A stretch of 64,000 nt of DNA from CAXSBR01 sp964252015 (GTDB lineage Bacteria > Actinomycetota > Actinomycetes > Mycobacteriales > Jatrophihabitantaceae). Every line of letters begins with the position of its first letter. Within the stretch, counting starts at the first letter, position 1. The notes beneath the pieces were generated by a model. The model had not been told where the DNA came from, made no database searches, and worked only from the letters and a program-made list of their open reading frames with translations. This document shows, piece after piece, positions 31,216 through 40,006 of this stretch. The DNA lies in the NCBI GenBank assembly GCA_964252015.1, contig CAXULW010000001.1, positions 62,001-126,000 of the forward strand. Direction: 5' to 3'. The position numbers and the translations under genes were made by a program.

Positions 31216-32634
31216 ATGCGAAGCAGTCGCGGATTGATCACGTCGCTCGCGGTCGTCAGCGCCGCTCTCGGGTTGGTGGTCGCCGGCCCGGCTCCTACTT
31301 TGGCCAAGGCCGCGCTCCGCACCCCAGGGATCAGAGCCGCCGTGGTTCGTCTTCGACCAGGCGCGAGGCATGCCGGCGCGGCGTCGGCGGGGCCGCTGAG
31401 CACGGCGCAGTGCGAGCGGCAGCTCAAGATCGCGTGTTACGGCGCGACGCAGATCCAACGGGCCTACGACCTGCCGGCGCTGTACCGGACCGGGGTCACC
31501 GGTCGCGGTCAGACGATCGCCATCGTCGATTCCTTCGGCTCGCCCACGATCAAACGCGACCTGGCCGTATTCGACGCGGCGTACGGACTGCCGGCCCCAC
31601 CGTCATTCCGGGTGATCCAGCCAGCCGGTCCGGTGCCGCCGTACCAGAAGAACGACACCCGGGTGGGCTGGGCCGGGGAGACCACGCTCGACGTCGAGTA
31701 CGCCCACGCGATCGCTCCCGGCGCAAACATCCTGCTGGTCGAGACGCCGGTGTCGGAGGAGGAGGGCACCACCGGATTCCCGCAGATCGTCACCGCGGAG
31801 AAGTACGTCGTCGAGCACCACCTGGCCGGCGTCATCAGCCAGAGTTTCAGCGCCACCGAGCAGACGTTCCCGACGGCGCAGTCCCTGCTGAAACTGCGCG
31901 GGGCCTACACCGACGCCGCCGCCCAGGGCGTGACGGTGCTGACCGCGTCGGGGGACAGCGGCGCGGCCGACGTTCGGTTGAACGAGACCGACTACTACGT
32001 GCATCCGGTCACCTCGTGGCCGGACAGCGACCCGCTCGTCACGGGCGTCGGCGGAACTCAACTGCACCTGAGCGCAGGCGGCACCCACACGGCCACGGAC
32101 TCGGTGTGGAACGACACCTACGACGTGAACACGCAGAACTACATCTTCGGTGACCCGGGGCCCAACCCGCTGGCCGGTGGTGGTGGCAAGTCGGTGATCT
32201 TCTCCCGGCCCGCGTTCCAGAACGGCGTCAAGGACGTGGTGGGTTCGCGCCGGGGCGTGCCCGACATCTCGATGAGTGGCGCCTGCAACGGTGCGGTGAA
32301 CCTCTACCAGAGCTTCCCCGGCCAGGCCGTCGGGTGGTATCCGACCTGTGGCACGAGCGAGGCAACGCCCTTGTTCGCCGGCATCGTGGCCCTGGCCGAT
32401 CAGGTCGCCCACCACCCCATCGGTCTGATCAACCCGGCGCTGTACCGGCTCTCCGCGCGCCATGCCCCAGGCCTGGTCGACGTACTCCGCGGCAACAACA
32501 CCGTCTCGTTCCCGCAGGACGGGCGGACCGACACCGTCGTCGGCTTCCCCGCGCGGCCCGGCTATGACCTGGCCTCCGGCGTCGGAACGGTGGACGCCCT
32601 GCTCTTCGTCCCAGAACTCGCCCATGCCGCGTGA
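31216..32634 (+). CDS. Secreted S53-family (sedolisin/kumamolisin-like) serine-carboxyl protease
   Basis: 472 aa from ATG 31216 with GGGGGG upstream. Signal peptide (1-30) is followed by a short region and the subtilisin-like catalytic domain. Visible catalytic residues: Glu and Asp of GETTLDVEYAHA (E-x3-D), oxyanion Asp in TASGDSGA, nucleophile Ser in CGTSEATPLFAG, and calcium-site segment GYDLASGVGTVDA at the C-terminus. The long inhibitory propeptide of classical sedolisins is mostly missing, so the proenzyme is short. Expected to work outside the cell, best at acid pH; substrate unknown. Confidence 0.88.
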   Translation: MRSSRGLITSLAVVSAALGLVVAGPAPTLAKAALRTPGIRAAVVRLRPGARHAGAASAGPLSTAQCERQLKIACYGATQIQRAYDLPALYRTGVTGRGQTIAIVDSFGSPTIKRDLAVFDAAYGLPAPPSFRVIQPAGPVPPYQKNDTRVGWAGETTLDVEYAHAIAPGANILLVETPVSEEEGTTGFPQIVTAEKYVVEHHLAGVISQSFSATEQTFPTAQSLLKLRGAYTDAAAQGVTVLTASGDSGAADVRLNETDYYVHPVTSWPDSDPLVTGVGGTQLHLSAGGTHTATDSVWNDTYDVNTQNYIFGDPGPNPLAGGGGKSVIFSRPAFQNGVKDVVGSRRGVPDISMSGACNGAVNLYQSFPGQAVGWYPTCGTSEATPLFAGIVALADQVAHHPIGLINPALYRLSARHAPGLVDVLRGNNTVSFPQDGRTDTVVGFPARPGYDLASGVGTVDALLFVPELAHAA

Positions 32635-32675
32635 CCCCACAACGCTGTTCGACCCGAGGCGGGCCCGCTGGCGCT

Positions 32676-33034
32676 GAGCGTCGAACAGGTCGAGGCTGGC
32701 GCCCTACTCCTACGACTGGATCGACAACCTCGGGCGCCGGTCGCCGGCCGAGCTGCGCATCCTGGCCGAACCGGTGGCCGGGGACCGGTTCACCATGTCC
32801 TGCGGTCGCCAGCTCGGGCGCATCCTGTCGGTGACGCCGAACGAACAGCTCACCGGGCGGATCGCCGGCGCGGTGATGTCGTACGTGCTCGTCCCGACCG
32901 GTAACGAGACCCGGCTGCTGCTCAAGGTTGTCACCGCACCCGGGCGCTGGATCGCGCCGCCGGTGTCGATCGGTGATCTGGTCATGGCGCGCCGCCAACT
33001 GCTCAACTTCAAACACCTGGCCGAGCAGCCGTAA
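32676..33034 (+). pseudogene. N-terminally truncated SRPBCC-family protein
   Basis: The frame opens after a stop at about 32670 and reads RLAPYSYDWIDNLGRRSPAE, a segment typical of SRPBCC/polyketide-cyclase-like proteins, then LTGRIAGAVMSYVLVPTGNETRLLLKVV to a TAA at 33034. The first about 30 residues of such proteins, including the initiating Met, are missing. A short product from GTG 32774 is possible but would lack the fold. Confidence 0.6.
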
Positions 33035-33049
33035 CGACCGCAGCGGTCA

Positions 33050-33232
33050 GTTGCTCTGCTCGATGACGATCACCGTGTTGCCCGCGTCGACCAGCGCGTG
33101 CAGCTGCCGGGTCAGCAGCGCGACGTCGACCCGGTGCAGACCCGTTTGGGCTCGGCGAGGATCAACAGGGTGTGACCGCGGTGGGTGGCGTCGACCGGGT
33201 CACCGACCGGGGCCGTCGGATATTCGGACATC
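33050..33232 (-). pseudogene. Frameshifted UvrA-like ATPase remnant
   Basis: On the minus strand, TLLILAEPKR resembles the Walker B region LLIxDEPTTGLH, and in the next frame RVDVALLTRQLHALVDAGNT plus VIVIEQSN matches the UvrA C-terminal D-loop and switch region (DVxxLLxxLHxLVDxGNTVIVIEH). The Walker B Asp, the signature and most of the protein are gone. A short frame starts at ATG 33232 but is disrupted. Confidence 0.65.
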
Positions 33233-33303
33233 CGCTATTCACGGCGACCGGTGGAGATGAGACAGTTCACGTATCAAGTCTCTAACCAACTGGGGCGACC
33301 GCC

Positions 33304-33504
33304 ATGGCCGAAGCAACGTTGACCACTATCACCGGAATGTGCCTGGCGTGTGGACACGCAGGTGAAGACCACGGATCGGACACCCGGATCTGCAGCGGGG
33401 TAGGCGGTCTGTGCCAATGCCACGCCTACAGCCCCGGTCAGCACCCGGCCCAGCGGCTGGCGGCCAAGCGCGAACGGGAGCGCGCCGCCGCCGCCGGCAC
33501 CTAG
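33304..33504 (+). CDS. Small cysteine-rich (zinc-ribbon-like) protein
   Basis: 66 aa, beginning with MAEATLTTITGMCLACGHAG. CLACGHAGEDHG and CSGVGGLCQCHAY supply five Cys and several His in paired spacing suited to zinc binding, followed by a basic helix. No named family recognised. The ribosome-binding site is weak, so the start is uncertain. Confidence 0.5.
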   Translation: MAEATLTTITGMCLACGHAGEDHGSDTRICSGVGGLCQCHAYSPGQHPAQRLAAKRERERAAAAGT

Positions 33505-33615
33505 CCGGCAGGCCGTCGAGGTCCTGATTGACGTCCACGCCCGGCCGACTCCGACGTCTGGGCCGACTTCGACGTCACGCGGCGGTCGTGGTAGCGATCG
33601 AGGTCGTCGGAGCGG

Positions 33616-35217
33616 TCACCGTGTGGTCGGCGGCGCGCTCCGCGGGGCCGCATTGGACGCAGCGGTGCGAGCGGCAAGTGGGAAGAACGCGTCGCCGCCG
33701 ACGAAGAGCGCCTTCTGACCGGTGCAGTCGTCGTGGTTCGGGCCGCCCGGCTTGGCGCAGCCCGCGTTCTGACCGTCCGAGCCGACCCACAGCCCGGCCG
33801 GGCTGGTGCTGACGTACAGCGACTTGGCGCCCTCGTTGCGGGTACGCATCGGGTTCCAGCTCAGCGGTGCGCCGGTGGCCGGATTCAGCGCGCCGATACC
33901 GGGGCGGTACACCGCCGTCAAGGTCGGGCAGTTGTAGCCGTAGTAGAAGATCGGGCTGCCGTTCGAGCCCGAACCCGAGGTGCCCATGCTGAGGTTGTTC
34001 GGGTCGCAAGGGCTCCCGACCGGAATGGCCTTTCCCGGATAGATGGGCCCGGTTTTGTCGATGTACCGCTCGTGCCCGGCGTAGTACACAGCCGCCGACG
34101 TCACGACCACGGAATGGATCGTGTCGCCGTCGGTGTACATGTGCCAGGTGGGGTTCTGGTTTGCGTTCGTGGGTGCGTATTCGAAGCGCAGGATCGAGTC
34201 GCAGAACGAGCCGGCGTGGGCGCTCCCGGTGCCGGCGACGACGAAGTACTTTCCGTCCGGGCTCCAGGCGATGTCACGCAACCACGAGTCATACACGCTG
34301 GTGGAGATCTTGCACACGTAGTTGAAGTTGGTGTTGTACCAGGGCGCCACGGTGGCTGCGGTCGTGCCGGTCGTGATCATGGCAACCTGGTGGCGAACCT
34401 TGCCGCCCACGCTGCCGAAATTGCCGATGATCACCAGTGCGGTGCCGGTCGGGTTGGCGAAGCCGCGGTAAACGCGGGTGGGGGTCGGCGCGGTCGGAGG
34501 TGTGGTCACGACGGTGTTCGCGCCCACCGCGGCACCGGCGAAATACCCGGCGCCGGCATCGGTGGCGCCGGTGCTCTGGTTGACGTAGGCGATGGCGGTC
34601 CGGGCGGCCGAGCCGACGTGCTTGAACGAACCCATGACCACCAGGCGTCCGGCCACGAACTTCAGGTCCGAGCAGGCTCCGTCGAGGCGGGGGTTCCAGG
34701 TCGGGTCGAGCTTGCCGGTGGCCACGCTGTATTTGGCCAGCCCCCGGCGGGCCACACGGTCGGCAGTGGTGAAATTGCCGCAGAGGTAGACAGCCGTCTG
34801 GGTGAACGACGGCAAGACCGCCCACACCTCGCCGTTGATCACGGGAGCGAAGGGCTTCAGCGCCCCGGAGGCGACGTCGAAGGACATCACGTTCGAGCGG
34901 GCCACCGGCGCTCCGACCGCGTGGGTCGCGCAGCTCACGGGCGTCGCGGAAGTGAACGAGCCGACCGCGAACATGGTCGAGCCGATCTGCACCTCGTCGT
35001 CGATCTTGTGGGTGGCCAGCGCGTCGGTCGGGGCGTGCACGGCGGGCGCGCACGCCGTGGGCGTGGCCGACACCATGGACCCCAGGTTGGCCTGCGTAGT
35101 GGTGACCGGCGTCGTCGCGGCGGACGAGTCAACCGCCGGCGCGATGGCCGAAACGGTGGCGACCGCAGCGGCGATAACCAGGATTACAGCTCGAAACCGA
35201 GCCCCCCCGCGAACCAT
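33616..35217 (-). CDS. Secreted beta-propeller protein
   Basis: 533 aa from ATG 35217, with GAAGGG upstream (a start at 35289 would precede it). Signal peptide about 1-35 (VILVIAAAVATVSAIAPAV). The body has repeated four-strand blades such as VWAVLPSFTQTAVYLCGNF, LKFVAGRLVVMGSFKHVG, ALVIIGNFGSVGG, IAWSPDGKYFVVAG and AVYYAGHERYI, the DUF5122/delta-60-like propeller pattern. No catalytic motif seen. Probably an extracellular binding or adhesion protein; divergent from the aromatic-degradation operon. Confidence 0.75.
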   Translation of the reverse strand: MVRGGARFRAVILVIAAAVATVSAIAPAVDSSAATTPVTTTQANLGSMVSATPTACAPAVHAPTDALATHKIDDEVQIGSTMFAVGSFTSATPVSCATHAVGAPVARSNVMSFDVASGALKPFAPVINGEVWAVLPSFTQTAVYLCGNFTTADRVARRGLAKYSVATGKLDPTWNPRLDGACSDLKFVAGRLVVMGSFKHVGSAARTAIAYVNQSTGATDAGAGYFAGAAVGANTVVTTPPTAPTPTRVYRGFANPTGTALVIIGNFGSVGGKVRHQVAMITTGTTAATVAPWYNTNFNYVCKISTSVYDSWLRDIAWSPDGKYFVVAGTGSAHAGSFCDSILRFEYAPTNANQNPTWHMYTDGDTIHSVVVTSAAVYYAGHERYIDKTGPIYPGKAIPVGSPCDPNNLSMGTSGSGSNGSPIFYYGYNCPTLTAVYRPGIGALNPATGAPLSWNPMRTRNEGAKSLYVSTSPAGLWVGSDGQNAGCAKPGGPNHDDCTGQKALFVGGDAFFPLAARTAASNAAPRSAPPTTR

Positions 35218-35368
35218 GATGTCCCTTCGGTTCAGCCTGCCAATTTCCAGGTGCAGCATAAAACGGGGGGACTTACGAGTGTGCCGCATTGAGATCTTGC
35301 GGGCAATTTCAACCCGGCATTCTTAGGCAACGTATCGGTTTGGGCGAGTCCTGCTGGCAATGCGTCAC

Positions 35369-35383
35369 TTCCACCCAGTGGAA
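35369..35383. promoter_or_regulatory. Palindromic operator candidate upstream of the ligK operon
   Basis: TTCCACCCAGTGGAA, a perfect 6-3-6 inverted repeat 70 nt before the first gene of the protocatechuate operon. It has the same TTCC-N7-GGAA architecture as the palindrome between pobA and the IclR gene (43562-43576), suggesting one regulator for both. Confidence 0.65.
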
Positions 35384-35452
35384 CAATGCTGGCCGGGCCG
35401 CGCTGCGCGCAGCAGGCTGGTCGGACTGACGTTCTGCGGAGGTAGGCACATC

Positions 35453-36139
35453 ATGGCCGTCGTCGTACGAGGCACGCCGCGCACCGAACTCGACACCGTA
35501 GCCGAGCTCGGTCGCCTCGGTGTGGCTACCGTGCACGAGGCCCAGGGTCGCACGGGGCTGCTCGCGTCGTACCTGCGCCCGATCTATCGCCCGGCCCGGG
35601 TCGCGGGCAACGCCCTGACCTGTCACGTGGCGCCGGGGGACAACTGGATGATCCACGTCGCGGTCGAGCAGGCCCGCCCCGGCGACATCCTCGTCGTTGC
35701 GCCCACGAGCCCGTGCGAGGACGGCTACTTCGGCGACCTCCTGGCGACCAGCCTCGTCGCCCAGGGCGTGCTGGGCCTGGTCATCGATGCGGGCGTACGG
35801 GATGTGTCCGATCTCAGCGAGATGCGTTTTCCGGTGTGGTCCCGGGCGATCTCGGCCCAGGGGACGGTCAAGGAGACGCCGGCCGACGTGCAGACCCCGA
35901 TCGTTTGCGCCGGTGCGTACATCTGTCCCGGTGACGTGATCGTCGCCGACGACGACGGTGTGGTCGTGGTCCGTCGTCAAGACACCGCCGAGGTGCTGGC
36001 CAAGGCCCAGGCTCGCGAGGCCAACGAGACCGAGAAGCGTCGGCGGCTGGCCGACGGCGAACTCGGCCTGGACATCTACGGCATGCGCGACCGCCTGGCC
36101 GAGCGTGGCCTGCGCTACGTCGATGCGGACCCGGTCTGA
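35453..36139 (+). CDS. ligK: 4-Carboxy-4-hydroxy-2-oxoadipate aldolase/oxaloacetate decarboxylase (GalC/LigK)
   Basis: 228 aa from ATG 35453, with GGAGGT upstream. RraA/aldolase fold: GVATVHEAQGRTGLL, PGDNWMIHVAVEQARPGDILVV, GYFGDLLATSLVAQGVLGLVIDAGVRDV (Gly-Asp and Arg-Asp of the metal site), FPVWSRAI and PGDVIVADDDGVVVV. Last step of protocatechuate 4,5-cleavage: splits 4-carboxy-4-hydroxy-2-oxoadipate into pyruvate and oxaloacetate, and may decarboxylate the latter to pyruvate. First gene of an operon whose genes overlap or abut. Confidence 0.9.
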   Translation: MAVVVRGTPRTELDTVAELGRLGVATVHEAQGRTGLLASYLRPIYRPARVAGNALTCHVAPGDNWMIHVAVEQARPGDILVVAPTSPCEDGYFGDLLATSLVAQGVLGLVIDAGVRDVSDLSEMRFPVWSRAISAQGTVKETPADVQTPIVCAGAYICPGDVIVADDDGVVVVRRQDTAEVLAKAQAREANETEKRRRLADGELGLDIYGMRDRLAERGLRYVDADPV

Positions 36140-37230
36140 TGCAGACGCCGATTCGTTCCTCGGTGCTGCGTGGGGGCACGTCCAAGGGCCTGTACTTCCT
36201 GGCCGAGGACCTGCCGGGCGATCGCGCGGTTCGTGACGCGGTGCTGCTGGCGGCCATGGGCTCGCCCGACGACCGCGAGATCGACGGCATGGGCGGCGGG
36301 CACCCGTTGACGTCGAAGGTCGCCGTGGTGGCCCGGTCCGACCGCCCTTACGCCGATGTCGACTATCTGTTCCTGCAGGTCTGGCCGGATCGGGCCGAGG
36401 TGTCGGACAACCAGAACTGTGGCAACCTGCTGGCCGGGGTCGGCCCGTTCGCCCTCGAATCCGGGCTCGTCAGCGCCGATGGCGAGCAGACCGACGTACG
36501 GATCTGGATGGAGAACACGTCCAGCCTGGCCGTGGCCCACGTGCAGACCCCGGGCGGCGTGGTGCGCTACGACGGCGACGCCCGCATCGACGGCGTCCCC
36601 GGCACGCACGCCCCCATCCCGATCGACTTTCTCGACATCGCCGGCTCGTCCTGCGGCGCGCTGCTGCCGACCGGCAACGCCGTGGACGAGATCGACGGCG
36701 TCCGGGTCACCTGTATCGACAACGGCATGCCCGTGGTGTGCATCGCGGCCGGCGATCTCGGCGTTACCGGACACGAGTCACCGGCCGAGCTGGAAGCCGA
36801 CACCGAGCTGACGTCGCGGGTCGAGTCGATCCGCCTCGCGGCCGGGCGGCTGATGAACCTCGGCGACGTGAGCTCGAAGACGGTGCCCAAGATGAGCCTG
36901 CTGTCGCCCCCGAGCCACGGGGGCGTGGTCGATACCCGCACGTTCATCCCGCATCGGGTGCATGAGGCCATCGGCGTCTTCGGCGCCGTTTCCGTGGCCA
37001 CGGCCTGCCTGGTGCCGGGCTCCGTCGCGGCCGAGATCGCCGAGCTGCCCGCGGCCGGCGGTGCCCTGGAACTCGAGGTGGAGCATCCCAGCGGTTTCTT
37101 CACCGTTTCGATGGAGGTTGACGTCGCGGATGGCAAGGTCGTGGTGCACCGGGCCGCGTTGTTGCGCACGGCCCGACTCCTGATGCGCGGCGACGTGTTC
37201 GTCCCCGCCTCGGTCTGGGGTGGCTCATGA
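36139..37230 (+). CDS. ligU: 4-Oxalomesaconate tautomerase (GalD/LigU, PrpF family)
   Basis: 363 aa. PrpF fold: SVLRGGTSKGLYFLAEDLPGD at the start, the GGGHPLTSKVAVV loop, SDNQNCGNLLAGVGPFALE with the catalytic-site Cys, and SSCGALLPTGN with a second Cys. It interconverts tautomers or double-bond isomers of 4-oxalomesaconate so that the hydratase can act. Start overlaps the upstream stop by one base (TGATG). Confidence 0.9.
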   Translation: MQTPIRSSVLRGGTSKGLYFLAEDLPGDRAVRDAVLLAAMGSPDDREIDGMGGGHPLTSKVAVVARSDRPYADVDYLFLQVWPDRAEVSDNQNCGNLLAGVGPFALESGLVSADGEQTDVRIWMENTSSLAVAHVQTPGGVVRYDGDARIDGVPGTHAPIPIDFLDIAGSSCGALLPTGNAVDEIDGVRVTCIDNGMPVVCIAAGDLGVTGHESPAELEADTELTSRVESIRLAAGRLMNLGDVSSKTVPKMSLLSPPSHGGVVDTRTFIPHRVHEAIGVFGAVSVATACLVPGSVAAEIAELPAAGGALELEVEHPSGFFTVSMEVDVADGKVVVHRAALLRTARLLMRGDVFVPASVWGGS

Positions 37231-38099
37231 CGGCGGTGGCACTGGTCGGGCTCGGTGAGGTCGGTCGCGTGCTCGGCGAGGATCTGACCGCGACGCGGCT
37301 GGCCGCCTGGGACACCGCGTTCGTCAACTCGCACAGCATCGCGTCGCGCCACGCCGCGGCCCTTGGCCTCGACTGCCTGGTGGAGGCGGCCACAGTCATG
37401 GCCGGCGCCGAAGTCGTCATCAGCGCGGTGACCGCGGCCAACACCTTGGCCGCGGCCCGTACCTGCGCGCCGGGTCTGCGCGACGGCACCTGGTATCTGG
37501 ACCTGAACTCGGCGTCGCCGACCCAGAAGCAGGCCGCGGCGCAGGTGGTCGGAGCGGCCGGCGGGCGCTATGTCGAGGCGGCGGTGATGTCGCCGATCGA
37601 ACCGAAACGGCTGGCCGCGCCGATGCTGCTCGGCGGGCCCCACGCCGCCGCGTTCACCCCGATCGCGCAGAGCCTGGGCCTGACCGGCACCGAGGTCTAC
37701 TCCGACACCGTTGGCCCCGCCGCGGCCACCAAGCTGTGCCGTTCGGTGGTGGTCAAGGGCCTGGAGGCGCTGCTCACCGAGTCGATGCTGACCGCCCGGG
37801 CGTGGGGTGTGGAGAAGCGGGTGCTGGATTCGTTGTCGAACATCGTCCCGGGCGCCGACTGGCCGACCCTGGCCGCGTACATGGTGTCTCGTTCGCTGGA
37901 ACACGGCGTCCGGCGCGCCGAGGAGATGCGCGAGGCGGCGCGAACGGTCGAAGACACCGGCGTCACCCCGTGGATGGCTGCGGCGACGGCCCGGCGCCAG
38001 GACTGGGCCGCGGCCTTCCGCGCGGACAGCCGCCCGGATGACCTGATTCCCATGCTGGACGCGATCCGCGCGGCACTCGATGTGGAGGCGGGCCCGTGA
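37227..38099 (+). CDS. NAD(P)-dependent 6-phosphogluconate-dehydrogenase-like protein (DUF1932)
   Basis: 290 aa. N-terminal Rossmann fold with VGLGEVGRVLGEDL (GxGxxG) and VVISAVTAANTLAAA; the middle YLDLNSASPTQKQ and VEAAVMSPIEPKRLAAPMLLGG; a helical C-terminal DUF1932-like domain with Lys in AAATKLCRSVVVKGLEAL, which fits the hydroxyacid dehydrogenase substrate-binding helix. Its place in the operon is unusual because the known pathway needs no such step; it may remove a side product or reduce a pathway intermediate. Overlaps both neighbours by 4 nt. Confidence 0.85.
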   Translation: MTAVALVGLGEVGRVLGEDLTATRLAAWDTAFVNSHSIASRHAAALGLDCLVEAATVMAGAEVVISAVTAANTLAAARTCAPGLRDGTWYLDLNSASPTQKQAAAQVVGAAGGRYVEAAVMSPIEPKRLAAPMLLGGPHAAAFTPIAQSLGLTGTEVYSDTVGPAAATKLCRSVVVKGLEALLTESMLTARAWGVEKRVLDSLSNIVPGADWPTLAAYMVSRSLEHGVRRAEEMREAARTVEDTGVTPWMAAATARRQDWAAAFRADSRPDDLIPMLDAIRAALDVEAGP

Positions 38100-39115
38100 T
38101 CATCGACTGCCACGGCCACTACACGACGGCACCGGCGGCGCACACGGCGTGGCGCGACGCTCAGGTCGCCGCGTTCGACGCCGGCACCGCCGCCCCGGCC
38201 TACCCGAACATCTCCGACGACGAGATCCGCGAGACGATCGAGGCCAACCAGCTGAAGTTGCTGCGCGAGCGCGGCGCCGACATGACGATCTTCTCCCCCC
38301 GGGCGTCGACGATGGCCCACCACGTCGGCGACGAGGCGGTGAGCCGGGCCTGGACCGCGGTGAGCAACGACCTGATCAAGCGCGTGGTCGACCTGTTCCC
38401 CCACACCTTCGCCGGCGTCTGCCAGTTGCCGCAGTCACCCGGGGTGCCGATCGCCAACTCGATCGCCGAGCTGGAACGCTGCGTGACCGAACTAGGCTTC
38501 ATCGGCGTCAACCTCAATCCGGATCCCAGCGGCGGCCACTGGACGGCCGAACCTTTGACCGACAAGTCGTGGTACCCGCTCTACGAGAAGATGGTCGAGC
38601 TCGACGTCCCGGCCATGATCCACGTGTCGGGCAGCGTGAACCGCAACTTCCACGCCACCGGCGCGCACTACATGAACGCCGACACCACCGCGTTCATGCA
38701 GCTGCTGCAGGGGAATCTGTTCGCCGACTTCCCGTCGCTGCGCTTCGTGATACCGCACGGCGGGGGAGCGGTGCCGTACCACTGGGGCCGTTACCGGGGC
38801 CTGGCCGACATGCTCAACCAGCCGCCGCTGTCCGAGCACGTGATGGGCAACGTCTTCTTCGACACCTGCGTCTACCACCAGCCCGGGATCGACCTGCTGT
38901 TCCAGGTCATCGATGTCGACAACATCCTGTTCGGCTCGGAGATGGTCGGTGCGGTCAGGGGAATCGACCCCACCACCGGCAACTACTTCGACGACACCAA
39001 GCGTTACGTCGATGCGCTCGGGCTCTCCGCCGGCGACCAGGCCAAGGTGTACGAGGGCAACGCCCGCCAGGTGTACCCGCGCCTGGACTCCGTCCTCAGT
39101 GAGCGGGGGCGGTAG
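38096..39115 (+). CDS. ligJ: 4-Oxalomesaconate hydratase (LigJ, amidohydrolase family)
   Basis: 339 aa. Metal-dependent amidohydrolase barrel: IIDCHGHYTT (HxH), FSPRASTMAHHVG, GFIGVNLNPDPSGGHWT, MIHVSGSVN, VIPHGGGAVPYHWGR and FGSEMVGAV (in place of the usual Asp). Hydrates 4-oxalomesaconate to 4-carboxy-4-hydroxy-2-oxoadipate. GTG start overlaps the upstream stop. Close in layout to LigJ of Sphingobium-type pathways. Confidence 0.9.
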   Translation: MIIDCHGHYTTAPAAHTAWRDAQVAAFDAGTAAPAYPNISDDEIRETIEANQLKLLRERGADMTIFSPRASTMAHHVGDEAVSRAWTAVSNDLIKRVVDLFPHTFAGVCQLPQSPGVPIANSIAELERCVTELGFIGVNLNPDPSGGHWTAEPLTDKSWYPLYEKMVELDVPAMIHVSGSVNRNFHATGAHYMNADTTAFMQLLQGNLFADFPSLRFVIPHGGGAVPYHWGRYRGLADMLNQPPLSEHVMGNVFFDTCVYHQPGIDLLFQVIDVDNILFGSEMVGAVRGIDPTTGNYFDDTKRYVDALGLSAGDQAKVYEGNARQVYPRLDSVLSERGR

Positions 39116-40006
39116 ATGCCGGCCTTCACCATGGACGCGGACTGGCTGCCGTTCCACTCGCTGCCGTCGCGGCCGTCGTTCACCCCACCCGCCGGAGCGG
39201 TGGACGCGCACTGTCATGTCTTCGGACCGGGCGACGTATTCCCGTACGCCGCGGAGCGCAAGTACACCCCGTGCGATGCGTCCGCGGCCCAGCTGTTCGA
39301 GTTGCGCGACCTGCTCGGCTTCGAACGCAACGTGATCGTCCAGGCCACCTGCCACGGCAGCGACAACCGGGCGATGGTCGACGCACTCCAGCGGTCGAAC
39401 GGGTCGGCTCGCGGCGTGGCGACGGTCACGCCGAACGTCACGGACGACGAGCTGGCCGCCATGAACGAGGCCGGGGTGCGCGGGGTCCGGTTCAACTTCG
39501 TCAAGCGCCTGGTCGATCCCAAACCGGATGCCTACTACGAGGAGATCGTGGCCCGGGTCGCCCCGCTGGGCTGGCACATCGTCGTCTACTTCGAGGCGGC
39601 CGACCTGCACGACCGGTGGCAGCTGTTCACGTCGTTGCCCACCGACGTCGTGGTCGACCACATGGGCCGTCCCGATGTGAGCAAGGACGTCGACGGGCCT
39701 GAGTTCGCGGAATTCCTCGAGTTCATGAAGGCGCCCAACGTGTGGGCCAAGGTCACCTGCCCGGAGCGGCTCACCGTCGCCGGGCCGCCGTATGACGACG
39801 TGGTGCCGTTCGCGCGGCGGGTCGTCGACCAGTTCGGCGATCGGGTGCTCTGGGGCACCGACTGGCCGCACCCGAACCTGAAGAGCAACATGCCCGACGA
39901 CGGTGCCCTCGTCGACTTCATTCCACGGATCGCCACCAACCCGGCCGCGCAGCAGCGACTGCTCGTCGACAACCCGACACGCCTGTACTGGGGAGACCAG
40001 CCATGA
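39116..40006 (+). CDS. ligI: 2-Pyrone-4,6-dicarboxylate hydrolase (LigI)
   Basis: 296 aa. Amidohydrolase with AVDAHCHVFGPGDVFPYAAERKY (HxH), VQATCHGSDNRAMVDAL, GVRFNFVKRL, VVDHMGRPD and LWGTDWPHPN, the conserved LigI pattern. Opens 2-pyrone-4,6-dicarboxylate to 4-carboxy-2-hydroxymuconate (4-oxalomesaconate tautomer). The ATG follows the ligJ stop directly. Confidence 0.93.
   Translation: MPAFTMDADWLPFHSLPSRPSFTPPAGAVDAHCHVFGPGDVFPYAAERKYTPCDASAAQLFELRDLLGFERNVIVQATCHGSDNRAMVDALQRSNGSARGVATVTPNVTDDELAAMNEAGVRGVRFNFVKRLVDPKPDAYYEEIVARVAPLGWHIVVYFEAADLHDRWQLFTSLPTDVVVDHMGRPDVSKDVDGPEFAEFLEFMKAPNVWAKVTCPERLTVAGPPYDDVVPFARRVVDQFGDRVLWGTDWPHPNLKSNMPDDGALVDFIPRIATNPAAQQRLLVDNPTRLYWGDQP

Noticed and set aside
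38080..39102. Alternative frame of similar length over ligJ
   Set aside because: Arg/Pro-rich shadow frame; the frame starting at GTG 38096 contains the amidohydrolase motifs and overlaps its neighbours as expected.
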